Below, piece after piece: positions 16,476 through 24,224 of a stretch of 64,000 bases of DNA. Source of the stretch: Flavobacteriales bacterium (GTDB taxonomy: Bacteria > Bacteroidota > Bacteroidia > Flavobacteriales_F > PHOS-HE28); contig JAHBUL010000003.1 in assembly GCA_019638085.1 (NCBI GenBank), positions 124,001-188,000 on the forward strand, in the 5' to 3' direction. The translations under genes were made by a program, and so were the position numbers. Each line of letters begins with the position of its first letter. Position 1 is the stretch's first letter. A model generated the notes under the pieces. It made no database searches. It saw nothing but the letters and a program-made list of their open reading frames with translations, and was not told the origin of the DNA.

Positions 16476-16649
16476 TTAACTTTTTGGTTTATTACTTTTA
16501 GATATTCCACTTACAATAAATGAAAAAGATATAATTAATAAAAATGCTTTAAACCATTTAGAGTTCCCATACATATCTGTAAATTGAACCACAAGAAAGA
16601 CTATTAAGAAGAGACTTGCAAATAAAAAATATTTGGATTTAGTATTCAT
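16476..16649 (-). CDS. 57-residue membrane protein between the two GNAT genes
   Basis: An ATG at 16649 overlaps the stop of the upstream GNAT gene (ATGA), and a 57-codon frame ends at TAA 16476. The product has two hydrophobic segments (about residues 7-22 and 35-49), a polar DMYGNSK turn between them and a basic tail. It matches no family I know. The overlap with one GNAT and the 14-nt gap to the next argue that it is a real, translated member of the unit. Confidence 0.65.
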   Translation of the reverse strand: MNTKSKYFLFASLFLIVFLVVQFTDMYGNSKWFKAFLLIISFSFIVSGISKSNKPKS

Positions 16650-17176
16650 AGATTAATGTATTTGTTTTTTTGCAACTCCCATTTCCAAATGCTTCCTTCA
16701 TCTGGATCATTTAGTTCATCAACTTTTTCAAACCCACATTTGATTAGCACTTTTGTAGAAGGGTTAAATTCTCCTAGAGTATGTGCAGAAACTAGTTTAA
16801 CCTGATGATTCTTAAAAGCATTTTCAATTAAGGCATTAGTCATTTCAGTAGCTAGACCTTGACTTCTGTATTCTTGAGCAATTTCGTAACCAACTTCCAC
16901 CTCACCTTCAATTGTCGGCTTGCCTTTATATCCTCCGATTCCTATTAGTTTGTTTTCGGATTTATATATTGGTAAATACGTCCACCACCCACTTTCAGAG
17001 CTATTCTCTTCTAACTTATTAAGTGCATATTGTAAGGCTTCCTTGCCAAATTCTGTCCAATTATCTGGTACTTTCACATTCAACTTTGAGGCAATATTGG
17101 CATTGCCTTTTATGGCTTCTTTCAAAATTTCTTCATCACACTGAATAATTTTTAAGCTTTTTGTTTTTAGTATCAT
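16646..17176 (-). CDS. GNAT N-acetyltransferase
   Basis: This 176-residue protein has the GNAT core: KLIGIGGYKGKPTIEGEVEVGYEIAQEYRSQGLATEM (strand 4 and the pyrophosphate loop) followed by VSAHTLGEFNPSTKVLIKCGFEKV. It is related to but distinct from the downstream GNAT, which argues against simple tandem duplication. It is the first gene of the island's leftward unit. Codon use is AT-rich, unlike the flanking genes, consistent with transfer. Confidence 0.9.
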   Translation of the reverse strand: MILKTKSLKIIQCDEEILKEAIKGNANIASKLNVKVPDNWTEFGKEALQYALNKLEENSSESGWWTYLPIYKSENKLIGIGGYKGKPTIEGEVEVGYEIAQEYRSQGLATEMTNALIENAFKNHQVKLVSAHTLGEFNPSTKVLIKCGFEKVDELNDPDEGSIWKWELQKNKYINL

Positions 17177-17424
17177 TTTATACTTTTTAGTTTGTTCCTA
17201 TTTAGTTTTTAGTTGTTAGTAGCGTAAATAACTATGTACTTTTTTCAGGACGGGTCAATATTAGCCACAACGATACAGTATACGCAAGTCCGGTCCAAGG
17301 CAAAGCAACACATCTCGCTGGGGTTGAGTAGATGAGAGCGAAAGTACGCAGGGCAGCCCAAGTTATAGGTGAGCTGGAAATACACAAAATGCGTAAGTGG
17401 TAAAGTGTACCCCGGAAGAGTCGG

Positions 17425-18534
17425 TCAATCAACCAACTGCTCCACATCGATCTCCCACGCACACTTGAAATGCCCCTCCGGACAAGCCTTGTAGCCGTGC
17501 AGCCCGCAAGGCCGACAGTACAGCGGCTCCATGCGCTCTACAATGCGTCCGTTGGCATTCAGCGGTCCGAAGCCGAAGGCTGGCACGGTGCTGCAGAACA
17601 CGGCGGTGACAGGGGCGTTCATCGCGCTGGCGATGTGCAATGGCGCGCTGTCGTTCACGTAGTTCATGGTCGCGCCTTCCATCAGCGCGGCGGTGCCCAA
17701 GAGCGAGAGCTTCCCGGCCAGGACCTCACCACGACCGGCTTCCTTGGCGATGCGCTCACACAGTTCGGCATCGCCGGGACCGCCGATGAGCAATACGCGC
17801 TGATCCTTGGGTAGGAGCTTGATCAGCTCGATCCACTTTTCGGCGGGCCATTGCTTGGTGAACCAGACGGAGGCGGGCGCGATGGTGATGTAGACCACAC
17901 GTTGCTCCCGCAGGGTCTCCGCCCCGGGGTCCGATCCATATCGGACCTGCGGAGCTCCAGGAGCCGCAGGGTCCTCTAAGAGAGACCCTGCGGGAGTTAT
18001 CAGATGATCAACTGATCTTCGATCTTCATCCGAAGGGTAGAGCTTCGGCAAGGGCCGCGACGCATCCGTCAAGTGCGCGATCAGGTCGTTCAACCGGTCC
18101 ACTTCGTGGATGACCACCGCATCGCTTTTCACAGGATGATCGCGGAGTGCTTTCGGCTCCGGGATCTGGTGCTTCAGCTTGCGGGAGAAGAGGAAGCTCA
18201 GCGGGTTCTTGTCGTAGCCGATGGTCTCCTTTCCGCCGGAAAGCGCTGTCATCAGGCCGGTGCTGAAGAAGCGCTGGGCGTTGATCACATGGTCGTAGCG
18301 CTGCTTGCGGATCGTGCCGATCAGCTTGAACAGCGCGCGCGTCTTGCCTTCGCGTTTGTCCCAGACGTGGAGCTTCCGTAGGAATGGATGCCCCTTGAAG
18401 AGACCATCATTGCCCTTGCGTACCACGAGGTCGATGGCGGCATCCGGGTAGTGCGCGTGCAGCTCCTCTACGATGCTGGTGGCTAGCACGGCGTCGCCTA
18501 AAAAGGCTGTCTGTATGATGAGGAATTGTTTCAG
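17425..18534 (-). CDS. Glycosyltransferase family 9 (heptosyltransferase-like), apparent CTG start
   Basis: The protein has the GT9 layout: an N-terminal Rossmann strand LIIQTAFLGDAVLATSIVEEL, then a second domain with IAPASVWFTKQWPAEKW, LLIGGPGDAELCERI, and NDSAPLHIASAMNAPVTAVF near the donor site. Such enzymes build lipopolysaccharide core. The first strand requires translation to begin upstream of GTG 18489, but the only nearby candidate is CTG at 18534 (LKQFLIIQ). A CATCTTTG box lies 22 nt before that codon. A 92-bp palindromic insert (17905-17996) is read through in frame, adding about 30 residues before IAPAS. Confidence 0.85.
   Translation of the reverse strand: MKQFLIIQTAFLGDAVLATSIVEELHAHYPDAAIDLVVRKGNDGLFKGHPFLRKLHVWDKREGKTRALFKLIGTIRKQRYDHVINAQRFFSTGLMTALSGGKETIGYDKNPLSFLFSRKLKHQIPEPKALRDHPVKSDAVVIHEVDRLNDLIAHLTDASRPLPKLYPSDEDRRSVDHLITPAGSLLEDPAAPGAPQVRYGSDPGAETLREQRVVYITIAPASVWFTKQWPAEKWIELIKLLPKDQRVLLIGGPGDAELCERIAKEAGRGEVLAGKLSLLGTAALMEGATMNYVNDSAPLHIASAMNAPVTAVFCSTVPAFGFGPLNANGRIVERMEPLYCRPCGLHGYKACPEGHFKCAWEIDVEQLVD
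17905..17996. repeat. 92-bp palindromic insert inside the GT9 gene
   Basis: A perfect 15-bp inverted pair CTCCCGCAGGGTCTC (17905-17919) and GAGACCCTGCGGGAG (17982-17996) encloses further palindromes, including GTCCGATCCATATCGGAC (17929-17946) and GCAGGGTC/GACCCTGC (17966-17990). The gene stays open across it, encoding a Pro/Gly/Glu-rich loop. Confidence 0.7.
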
Positions 18535-18556
18535 CGTCGGGCAGGGCTTCCGGCTA

Positions 18557-18564
18557 CAAAGATG
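18557..18564 (-). promoter_or_regulatory. -7 box CATCTTTG for the GT9 gene
   Basis: The same octamer precedes dapD, mutY and the GT2 gene. Its position, 22 nt before the CTG codon at 18534, supports initiation there. Confidence 0.35.
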
Positions 18565-18585
18565 CTGGAAGCCTCGCTAAACCCT

Positions 18586-21500
18586 TCACGCCCTCGCAGG
18601 AGCCAGCTCTTTCCGGCGTATGGTGCGGCTCCGGAAGAAGCGGAACACGATGGGGAACACGAAGAGGATGAAGAATGTGGCGCTCACCAAGCCGCCGATG
18701 ATCACTACCGCCAAGGGCTTCTGGCCTTCGCTGCCGATCCCCGTGCTGGTGGCGGCCGGCACCAGGCCCAGCCCGGCCATCAGGGCGGTCATCACCACGG
18801 GGCGGATGCGGGCGCGAACACCATCGATGATGGAGCGGTCCATCGGCATGCGCAGCGCGAGGTTGTCGTTGAACTCGGTGATGAGGATCACGCCGTTCTG
18901 CACGCAGATGCCGAAGAGCGCGATGAAGCCCACACCGGCGGAGATCCCGAAGTTCACGCCGGTGATGTGCAGTGCGACGATGCCGCCGATCAGGGCAAAG
19001 GGCACGTTGATCAGCACCAGCCCTGCATTGCGCACATCCCCCAAGGCGATGAAAAGGATCACGAAAATGGCCACCAGGCTGATGGGTACCACCTGTGCCA
19101 ATCGGTTGGATGCGCGCACTTGGTTCTCGAATTCGCCGGACCATTGGATGGCGTAGCCGGGAGGCAGTTTCACGTTGCCTTCCACGTTCCTGCGTGCTTC
19201 GGCGATGGTGCTACCGAGGTCGCGGTCGCGCACGGTGAACTTCACGCCGATGAAGCGGCTGTTGTTGTCGCGGTAGATGAACGCTGGCCCGGTGTGGCTG
19301 GTGATGGTAGCTATCTCCTTCAAGGGGATGCGGCCGCCACTGAGCGTGGGCACCAAGGTGGCTTCGATCTCATCTTCGCTCTTGCGGTACTCGTAAGGGA
19401 AGCGGATACGGATGTCGAATTTGCGTTCGCCCTCATACATCACGTTGGCCGTTTTGCCGCCGATGGCCATTTCCAGCACGGCCTGGGCATCGGCGGTGCT
19501 CACGCCGTACAGGGCCATCTTGGTATCGCTCAATCGGATCTGTATCTCGGGTTGGCCGAGGTTGCGCAGCACGCCGGGATCCTTGATGCCTTCCACGTTC
19601 TCGATCTGCAGGTAGACCGCGTCGGCGAGGCTGTCCAAGGTGTTCAGGTCCGGCCCGAAGAGCTTCACGGCATTGTTGGCGTTCATGCCTGCGACCGCTT
19701 CGGCCACGTTGTCGATGATCGGCTGGGAGTAGTTGTAGTTGATGCCTTGGAACTGCTTCAGTTCCGCATCCATGGCATCGATCAATCCGTTCCGGTCCAT
19801 GCCCTTGGGCCATTGCTTCTGAGGCTTCAGGTTCACCTGCATCTGCACGTAATAGAAACCGCTGGGGTCGGTGCCGTCGTTGCTTCGGCCGGTCTGGCTG
19901 AGCACACCGTCCACCGCCTCGAATTCGTTGAGCTTTGCGCGCAGCGTGCCCACCATCTTCACCGTTTCCGGCAGGCTCATGCTCATGGGCATCTTGGCTT
20001 CCACCCAGAGCGCGCCCTCATTCAGTTCCGGCAGGAATTCCGTTCCCATCCACTTCAGCGAAACGAGTGAAAGTAGGAGTGCGGCGATGGCCGTGGTGAA
20101 GGTGATGCGGGGATGGTCGAAGGCCCAGCGGAAGCCACGGAAGACCCAGCGATCGAAGAAGCGGGCCGTCCGACTTTCCTTCTCCTTCACGTTCTTGTTC
20201 AGCAGTGCGGCACAGAGCACCGGTACCAAGGTGAGCGTGAAGATCAGCGCGCCCAGCAAGGCAAAGCCGAGGGTGAAGGCCAAGGGTGAGAACATCTTGC
20301 CTTCCACCTTCTCGAAACTGAAGATGGGGATGAGCGCGGTGATGATGATCAGCTTGCTGAAGAACACGGCCTTGCCCGTGCGCGTGGCCACCCGCTTGAT
20401 CAGGCCCAGCTTGCTCATGCGGTTGAACCGGGCCATGCCTACGCGTTTGGCGAGCTGGTCCATGGCCACGAAGATCCCTTCCACCATCACCACGGCTCCG
20501 TCGATGATGATCCCGAAGTCGATAGCGCCCAAGGAGAGCAGGTTGGCGCTCATGCCCTTCATGTGGAGCAGGAAGAAGGCGAAGAGCAGGGAGAGCGGAA
20601 TGATGATGGATACGATGAGCGTGGTGCGCCAATCGGCCATGAAGAGGAACACGATGGCCGTGACCAGGATGATGCCTTCCAGCAGGTTGTACATCACCGT
20701 TTCGGTGCAGAAGGCCATCAGCTTATCGCGATCGTAGAAGGTCACCATCTTCACGTCCTTGGGCAGGATCTTGGTGTTCAGCTCCTTGATCTTGTCCTTG
20801 ATGCGACCGAGCACTTCGCTGGGGTTCTCGCCCTTGCGCATCACCACGATGCCCTCCACCACATCATCGTCCGCGTTCAAGCCCACCTGCCCGACGCGGG
20901 GCAGGTCGCCCTCCTTCACTTGGGCCACGTTCTTCACCAGGATGGGTACGCCATCGCGCTCCTCGATGATGATGTTGACGATGTCCTCGATGGAGGTGAG
21001 CAGACCCATGCCGCGTACCACGAAGGCCTGTCCGTTCTTCTCGATCACATCGCCACCCACGTTGATGTTGCTGCGGCTCACCGCCTCGTAGACCTCCAGC
21101 GGGGTGAGGTCGTACTGCATCATCCTGCCGGGATCGGCCTCGATCTCGTAGATCTTCTCCCTTCCGCCAAAATCCACCACATCGGCCACGCCGGGCACCT
21201 GCCGCAGGTGCCTGTCGATCACCCAGTTCTGGATGGTGAGCAGCTCACGCGAATCCCGTGTCGGACTTTGGAGCGTGTAGCGGAAGACCTCGCCGGTGGG
21301 GCCATAGGGCGGTTGCACGTCGGGTGCGGCGCCATCGGGCATATCCAGCGTGGCAAGCTGGTTGTTCACTTGTTGGCGCGCGAAAAAATCCTCCACGTCA
21401 TCGTCGAAAATGATGGTGATCACGCTGAGCCCGAACATGCTCTGTGAGCGCACGTGGGTCTTGCGCTGCACGCTGTTCATGCTGATCTCGATCGGCGTGG

Positions 21501-21702
21501 TGATGAAGCGCTCGATCTCCTCCGCACTGCGCCCCGGCCACTGGGTAACGATCACGATCTGCGTATTGGTCACATCGGGGAAGGCCTCAATGGGGGTGTT
21601 CTTGAAACTGACCGCCCCTGCGATCACCAGTATCGTCACCCAGAAATAGGTGAAGAAGCGGTTCTTGAGGGAGAACGTGATAATGGACCGGATGAAAGCC
21701 AT
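18586..21702 (-). CDS. Heavy-metal RND efflux pump, CzcA/CusA family
   Basis: This inner-membrane proton-driven pump exports metal cations across the envelope. At 1038 residues it has the full RND plan: 12 transmembrane helices and two large periplasmic loops. Transmembrane helix 4 carries DFGIIIDGAVVMVE, with the Asp-Asp-Glu proton-relay spacing of the HME subfamily. The N-terminus (NTPIEAFPDVTNTQI) is typical too. Metal choice (Cu/Ag or Zn/Co/Cd) cannot be fixed from these motifs. It is the last structural gene of the efflux operon, after a repeat-filled 107-bp gap. Confidence 0.95.
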   Translation of the reverse strand: MAFIRSIITFSLKNRFFTYFWVTILVIAGAVSFKNTPIEAFPDVTNTQIVIVTQWPGRSAEEIERFITTPIEISMNSVQRKTHVRSQSMFGLSVITIIFDDDVEDFFARQQVNNQLATLDMPDGAAPDVQPPYGPTGEVFRYTLQSPTRDSRELLTIQNWVIDRHLRQVPGVADVVDFGGREKIYEIEADPGRMMQYDLTPLEVYEAVSRSNINVGGDVIEKNGQAFVVRGMGLLTSIEDIVNIIIEERDGVPILVKNVAQVKEGDLPRVGQVGLNADDDVVEGIVVMRKGENPSEVLGRIKDKIKELNTKILPKDVKMVTFYDRDKLMAFCTETVMYNLLEGIILVTAIVFLFMADWRTTLIVSIIIPLSLLFAFFLLHMKGMSANLLSLGAIDFGIIIDGAVVMVEGIFVAMDQLAKRVGMARFNRMSKLGLIKRVATRTGKAVFFSKLIIITALIPIFSFEKVEGKMFSPLAFTLGFALLGALIFTLTLVPVLCAALLNKNVKEKESRTARFFDRWVFRGFRWAFDHPRITFTTAIAALLLSLVSLKWMGTEFLPELNEGALWVEAKMPMSMSLPETVKMVGTLRAKLNEFEAVDGVLSQTGRSNDGTDPSGFYYVQMQVNLKPQKQWPKGMDRNGLIDAMDAELKQFQGINYNYSQPIIDNVAEAVAGMNANNAVKLFGPDLNTLDSLADAVYLQIENVEGIKDPGVLRNLGQPEIQIRLSDTKMALYGVSTADAQAVLEMAIGGKTANVMYEGERKFDIRIRFPYEYRKSEDEIEATLVPTLSGGRIPLKEIATITSHTGPAFIYRDNNSRFIGVKFTVRDRDLGSTIAEARRNVEGNVKLPPGYAIQWSGEFENQVRASNRLAQVVPISLVAIFVILFIALGDVRNAGLVLINVPFALIGGIVALHITGVNFGISAGVGFIALFGICVQNGVILITEFNDNLALRMPMDRSIIDGVRARIRPVVMTALMAGLGLVPAATSTGIGSEGQKPLAVVIIGGLVSATFFILFVFPIVFRFFRSRTIRRKELAPARA

Positions 21703-21736
21703 GGAAGACTACGGAGACTTATGGAAGGTTGATGCC

Positions 21737-21801
21737 AATTCCGGATTGCTAATTCCTAATTCGGACAGGATGGAATTAGGAATCAGCAATCCGGAATTAG
21801 G
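21737..21801. repeat. Inverted AATTAGG-type heptamers between adaptor and pump genes
   Basis: Four 7-bp units (AATTCCG, GATTGCT, AATTCCT, AATTCGG) at 21737-21764 face four inverted units at 21774-21801 across a 9-nt loop. This gives a near-perfect 28-bp stem in the intercistronic gap. A stem of this length could hinder reverse transcription, or stabilise or attenuate the upstream part of the efflux mRNA. Confidence 0.7.
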
Positions 21802-21809
21802 AATTAATG

Positions 21810-22889
21810 TCAGCGGTCGTTGAGGGCGTCGTAGAGGAAGAGTTGGTTCTTGGAAACGATCACTTCGCCGGGCTCCAGGCCTTCTTGGAGCCAGGTGATG
21901 TTGCCGGTGGTGAAGGCGGGCACCACTTCACGGGTGGTCACATTGTAGCGGTCCTTGAACATCATCACATAGTGGCGGCTGTTGTCGGAAACCACGGCGG
22001 ATGCAGGGATGGCCGGTAACACTTCCTCCTTCTTGAAGGTGAGCTTCACATGGGCCACCATTTCAGGTTTCGGCAACACGGCCTCATTGGGCAGCGTGAT
22101 GCGGATGCGCATGGTGCGTGTGCGCGGATCGAGGACGTTGAAGATGCGATCGACCTTTCCACGGAATACTTTATCGGGATAGCTCAACGTGGTGATCTGC
22201 GCATCCATGCCCTCCTTCACCCGGGCGATGTCGCTCTCGTACACATCGGCCAACACCCAAACCTCATTCAGCTCAGCAATGGTGAAAACGGGTTCCGGGT
22301 GATCCTCCGGAAGGGTGATGTCGCGCGTGATCGACTTCCCGATCACGTAGCCGTCCATGGGGGCACGGAGCACATAGCGCGATCCCGCCTCGATGGTGTA
22401 GATGGAGAAGACCTCGTTCATGCGCTGCAGCTGGGCCTTTGCCTTCTCCAGGTCGTAGCGGGCCTCTACCAGTTTGCGCTCGCTCAGCAGTTTGGAGCTG
22501 AAGAGTTCCTCCTTCGTCGCGAGGTTCTTCTCGGCTACTTCCCGGTCGCTCTGAGCCTCAATGAGCTTGCGTTCCATTTTGGCCACATCGCCACTGCGGA
22601 TCTTGGCCAGCGTCTGTCCCTTTTTCACGCGGTCGCCCAGCTCGGCATCCACGCTGATCACCTGTCCGCTCATGATGGCGAAGACCGAGGCCAGCTTATT
22701 CTCGTCGGCGGCGATCCGTCCGTAGAGGTGGATCACGTTCTCCACTTGCTTCATCACCACCGTATCCAACTGGATGCGTTGGAGCATGGTATCGCTGAGC
22801 ACGAAGGCGTTGGTATCCGCCACGGGCGGTTCAGCCACGCCGCAGCCGGCCGCCAGCAGGGCAGCAAGCAGGAGAACGGTCGCATGCAT
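21810..22889 (-). CDS. RND efflux periplasmic adaptor (HlyD/CusB family) lipoprotein
   Basis: The ATG at 22889 is preferred because it gives a clean lipoprotein signal (MHATVLLLAALLAAGC) and no overlap with the upstream gene; ATG 22955 is possible. The 359-residue protein has the adaptor order: a barrel-sandwich half (GQVISVDAELGDRVKKGQTLAKI), a coiled-coil hairpin (VAKMERKLIEAQSDREVAEKNLATKEELF ...), the second lipoyl half (LRAPMDGYVIGKSI), a beta-barrel (LWVLADVYESDIARVKEGMDAQI-like) and a membrane-proximal domain. It links the pump to the outer-membrane channel. Confidence 0.95.
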   Translation of the reverse strand: MHATVLLLAALLAAGCGVAEPPVADTNAFVLSDTMLQRIQLDTVVMKQVENVIHLYGRIAADENKLASVFAIMSGQVISVDAELGDRVKKGQTLAKIRSGDVAKMERKLIEAQSDREVAEKNLATKEELFSSKLLSERKLVEARYDLEKAKAQLQRMNEVFSIYTIEAGSRYVLRAPMDGYVIGKSITRDITLPEDHPEPVFTIAELNEVWVLADVYESDIARVKEGMDAQITTLSYPDKVFRGKVDRIFNVLDPRTRTMRIRITLPNEAVLPKPEMVAHVKLTFKKEEVLPAIPASAVVSDNSRHYVMMFKDRYNVTTREVVPAFTTGNITWLQEGLEPGEVIVSKNQLFLYDALNDR

Positions 22890-22908
22890 TCGCGCACGCC
22901 GGAAGTTT

Positions 22909-24165
22909 TTAGCGATCGAAAAGGCGCTGGCCCGTAGCGAATTCAAGTTCTTCATAAGCGTTCTGTAGATCGGCCCTCAACTGGTTCAAAGCGATGATCG
23001 TGGTGTTGTAGGATTCGAAAAGGTCCGTGAACTCCAGGAGTTTGATGTTGTTCCTGACGTAGTTCTCCACGAGACTTTCGCTGAGTTCATCAAGCTGTTC
23101 TTCCAAGCCGATGCTCACCTCGTTGTATTGCGCTTGTAGCACGCGCAGGTTCTCCAAGGCATGCAATACCTCGCTCAGCACGGACAGTTCCGTTCCTTGC
23201 GCAGCTGCTGCAGCTTGCCCCACGGATGCTTCGGCCCAGCGGATGCGGCCTTGGTTGCGATCGAAGAGCGGGATGGAGAAGCCCAGGGTCACTGCCGTTT
23301 GGTGCGGATGGATGCCGCTTGCCTGATCATATATCGCTCCGATGGCCAGGTCCGGCACGGCCATGCGGCGCTGGAGCTTGAGGTCCAACTCAGCAGCCTC
23401 CCGGGCGGCATTGGCGGCCTGCACGATGGGCCGGTACCGCTGGGCCAAGGCGATCAAGGTATCCGTGGGGAGCGAGGGCGCAGGTGGTAGTGCGAGTTCC
23501 GAAGGGGAAGGGGTGATGATCACCACGCGCTGTTCCACCAGCAATTGACGAAGTTCCTGCTGGAGCGCATTGAGATGCCGGAGCAGATCGACGCGCTGTT
23601 CATTCAATGCGAAGAAAGCGGTGCGCAACCGGGTCGCGGCCTTCAAGGAGACGTTGCCTTTTTCGTACTGTTCCCCGTACGACTCCTGTAGTTCCTTCAG
23701 CAAGGCCAACTGGGAGCCGATGGCGGTGATAGATCGTTGTACGTAGTACTGTTCGTAGGCCCCGCTGTGCAGGCGCAGTCGCAAGGCCGCCACCAACTCG
23801 GCATATTCAGCCTCGCTCACTCGCTTGTGCCGCTCCGCTGTGCGCACGGCCAAGGAGCGTTGCCCGGCAATGCGGAACAGTTGCTCCACGGCAAGCACCT
23901 TCTGGCCGTCCGGCCCGACATTGATCAAAGGTTCGCCCGATCTGCCCACCACCCATTCACTGCTGAACTCGGGGTTGTGAAAAAGCCGGGCCTGCACGCG
24001 TTCCGCATCGGCCTGGTCGATCTGGTAACGCTGGCCCACCAAGGCCAACGAGCGCGTCATCAGCAGGCTGTCCGCTTGGCGCATCGTGACGCGCAAGGTG
24101 TCCTGTGCATTCACGGAAAGGAGGAAGGAAAGGCAGGCGCACAGGCCGATGGAACGGGTCCACAT
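22909..24165 (-). CDS. TolC/CusC-family outer-membrane efflux protein
   Basis: This 418-residue protein has a signal peptide (to about residue 20, SVNAQ) and two TolC-type repeats of long amphipathic helices rich in Gln, Leu and Ala. The second repeat opens with the strand-helix transition VTLGFSIPLFDRNQGRIRWAEASV, a hallmark of OEP repeats. It forms the trimeric exit duct of the efflux system. Direct repeats likely to bind the adjacent response regulator lie just upstream. Confidence 0.93.
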   Translation of the reverse strand: MWTRSIGLCACLSFLLSVNAQDTLRVTMRQADSLLMTRSLALVGQRYQIDQADAERVQARLFHNPEFSSEWVVGRSGEPLINVGPDGQKVLAVEQLFRIAGQRSLAVRTAERHKRVSEAEYAELVAALRLRLHSGAYEQYYVQRSITAIGSQLALLKELQESYGEQYEKGNVSLKAATRLRTAFFALNEQRVDLLRHLNALQQELRQLLVEQRVVIITPSPSELALPPAPSLPTDTLIALAQRYRPIVQAANAAREAAELDLKLQRRMAVPDLAIGAIYDQASGIHPHQTAVTLGFSIPLFDRNQGRIRWAEASVGQAAAAAQGTELSVLSEVLHALENLRVLQAQYNEVSIGLEEQLDELSESLVENYVRNNIKLLEFTDLFESYNTTIIALNQLRADLQNAYEELEFATGQRLFDR

Positions 24166-24188
24166 GCTGCAAAGGCAGCGCTTTGGTC

Positions 24189-24224
24189 TTAAGGCTTCCT
24201 TGGGGTCGACCTTAAAACTTCCTT
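24189..24224 (-). promoter_or_regulatory. Direct repeats TTAAnnCTTCCTT upstream of the efflux channel gene
   Basis: TTAAGGCTTCCTT (24189-24201) and TTAAAACTTCCTT (24212-24224) are identical except for the two variable bases and lie 23 bp apart, about two helical turns. They sit between the kinase stop and the TolC-like start, the place expected for an OmpR-family regulator to control the structural genes separately from the sensor genes. Confidence 0.5.

Larger units (their letters stand above)
15917..17271. mobile_element. AT-rich GNAT island with imperfect terminal inverted repeats
   Basis: Base composition drops sharply between about 15.9 and 17.25 kb relative to both sides. The ends carry a 15-bp inverted repeat with one mismatch: GTTGTGGCTAGTATT at 15917-15931 and AATATTAGCCACAAC at 17257-17271. 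Inside are three minus-strand genes only. There is no transposase or integrase, so this could be a gene cassette or a MITE-like passenger. The remainder of the right spacer (17272-17424) shows nothing recognisable. Confidence 0.45.

Noticed and set aside
20563-21447. Long plus-strand frame rich in His and Asp
   Set aside because: Antisense to the CzcA-like pump gene; a by-product of GC-rich codon bias.
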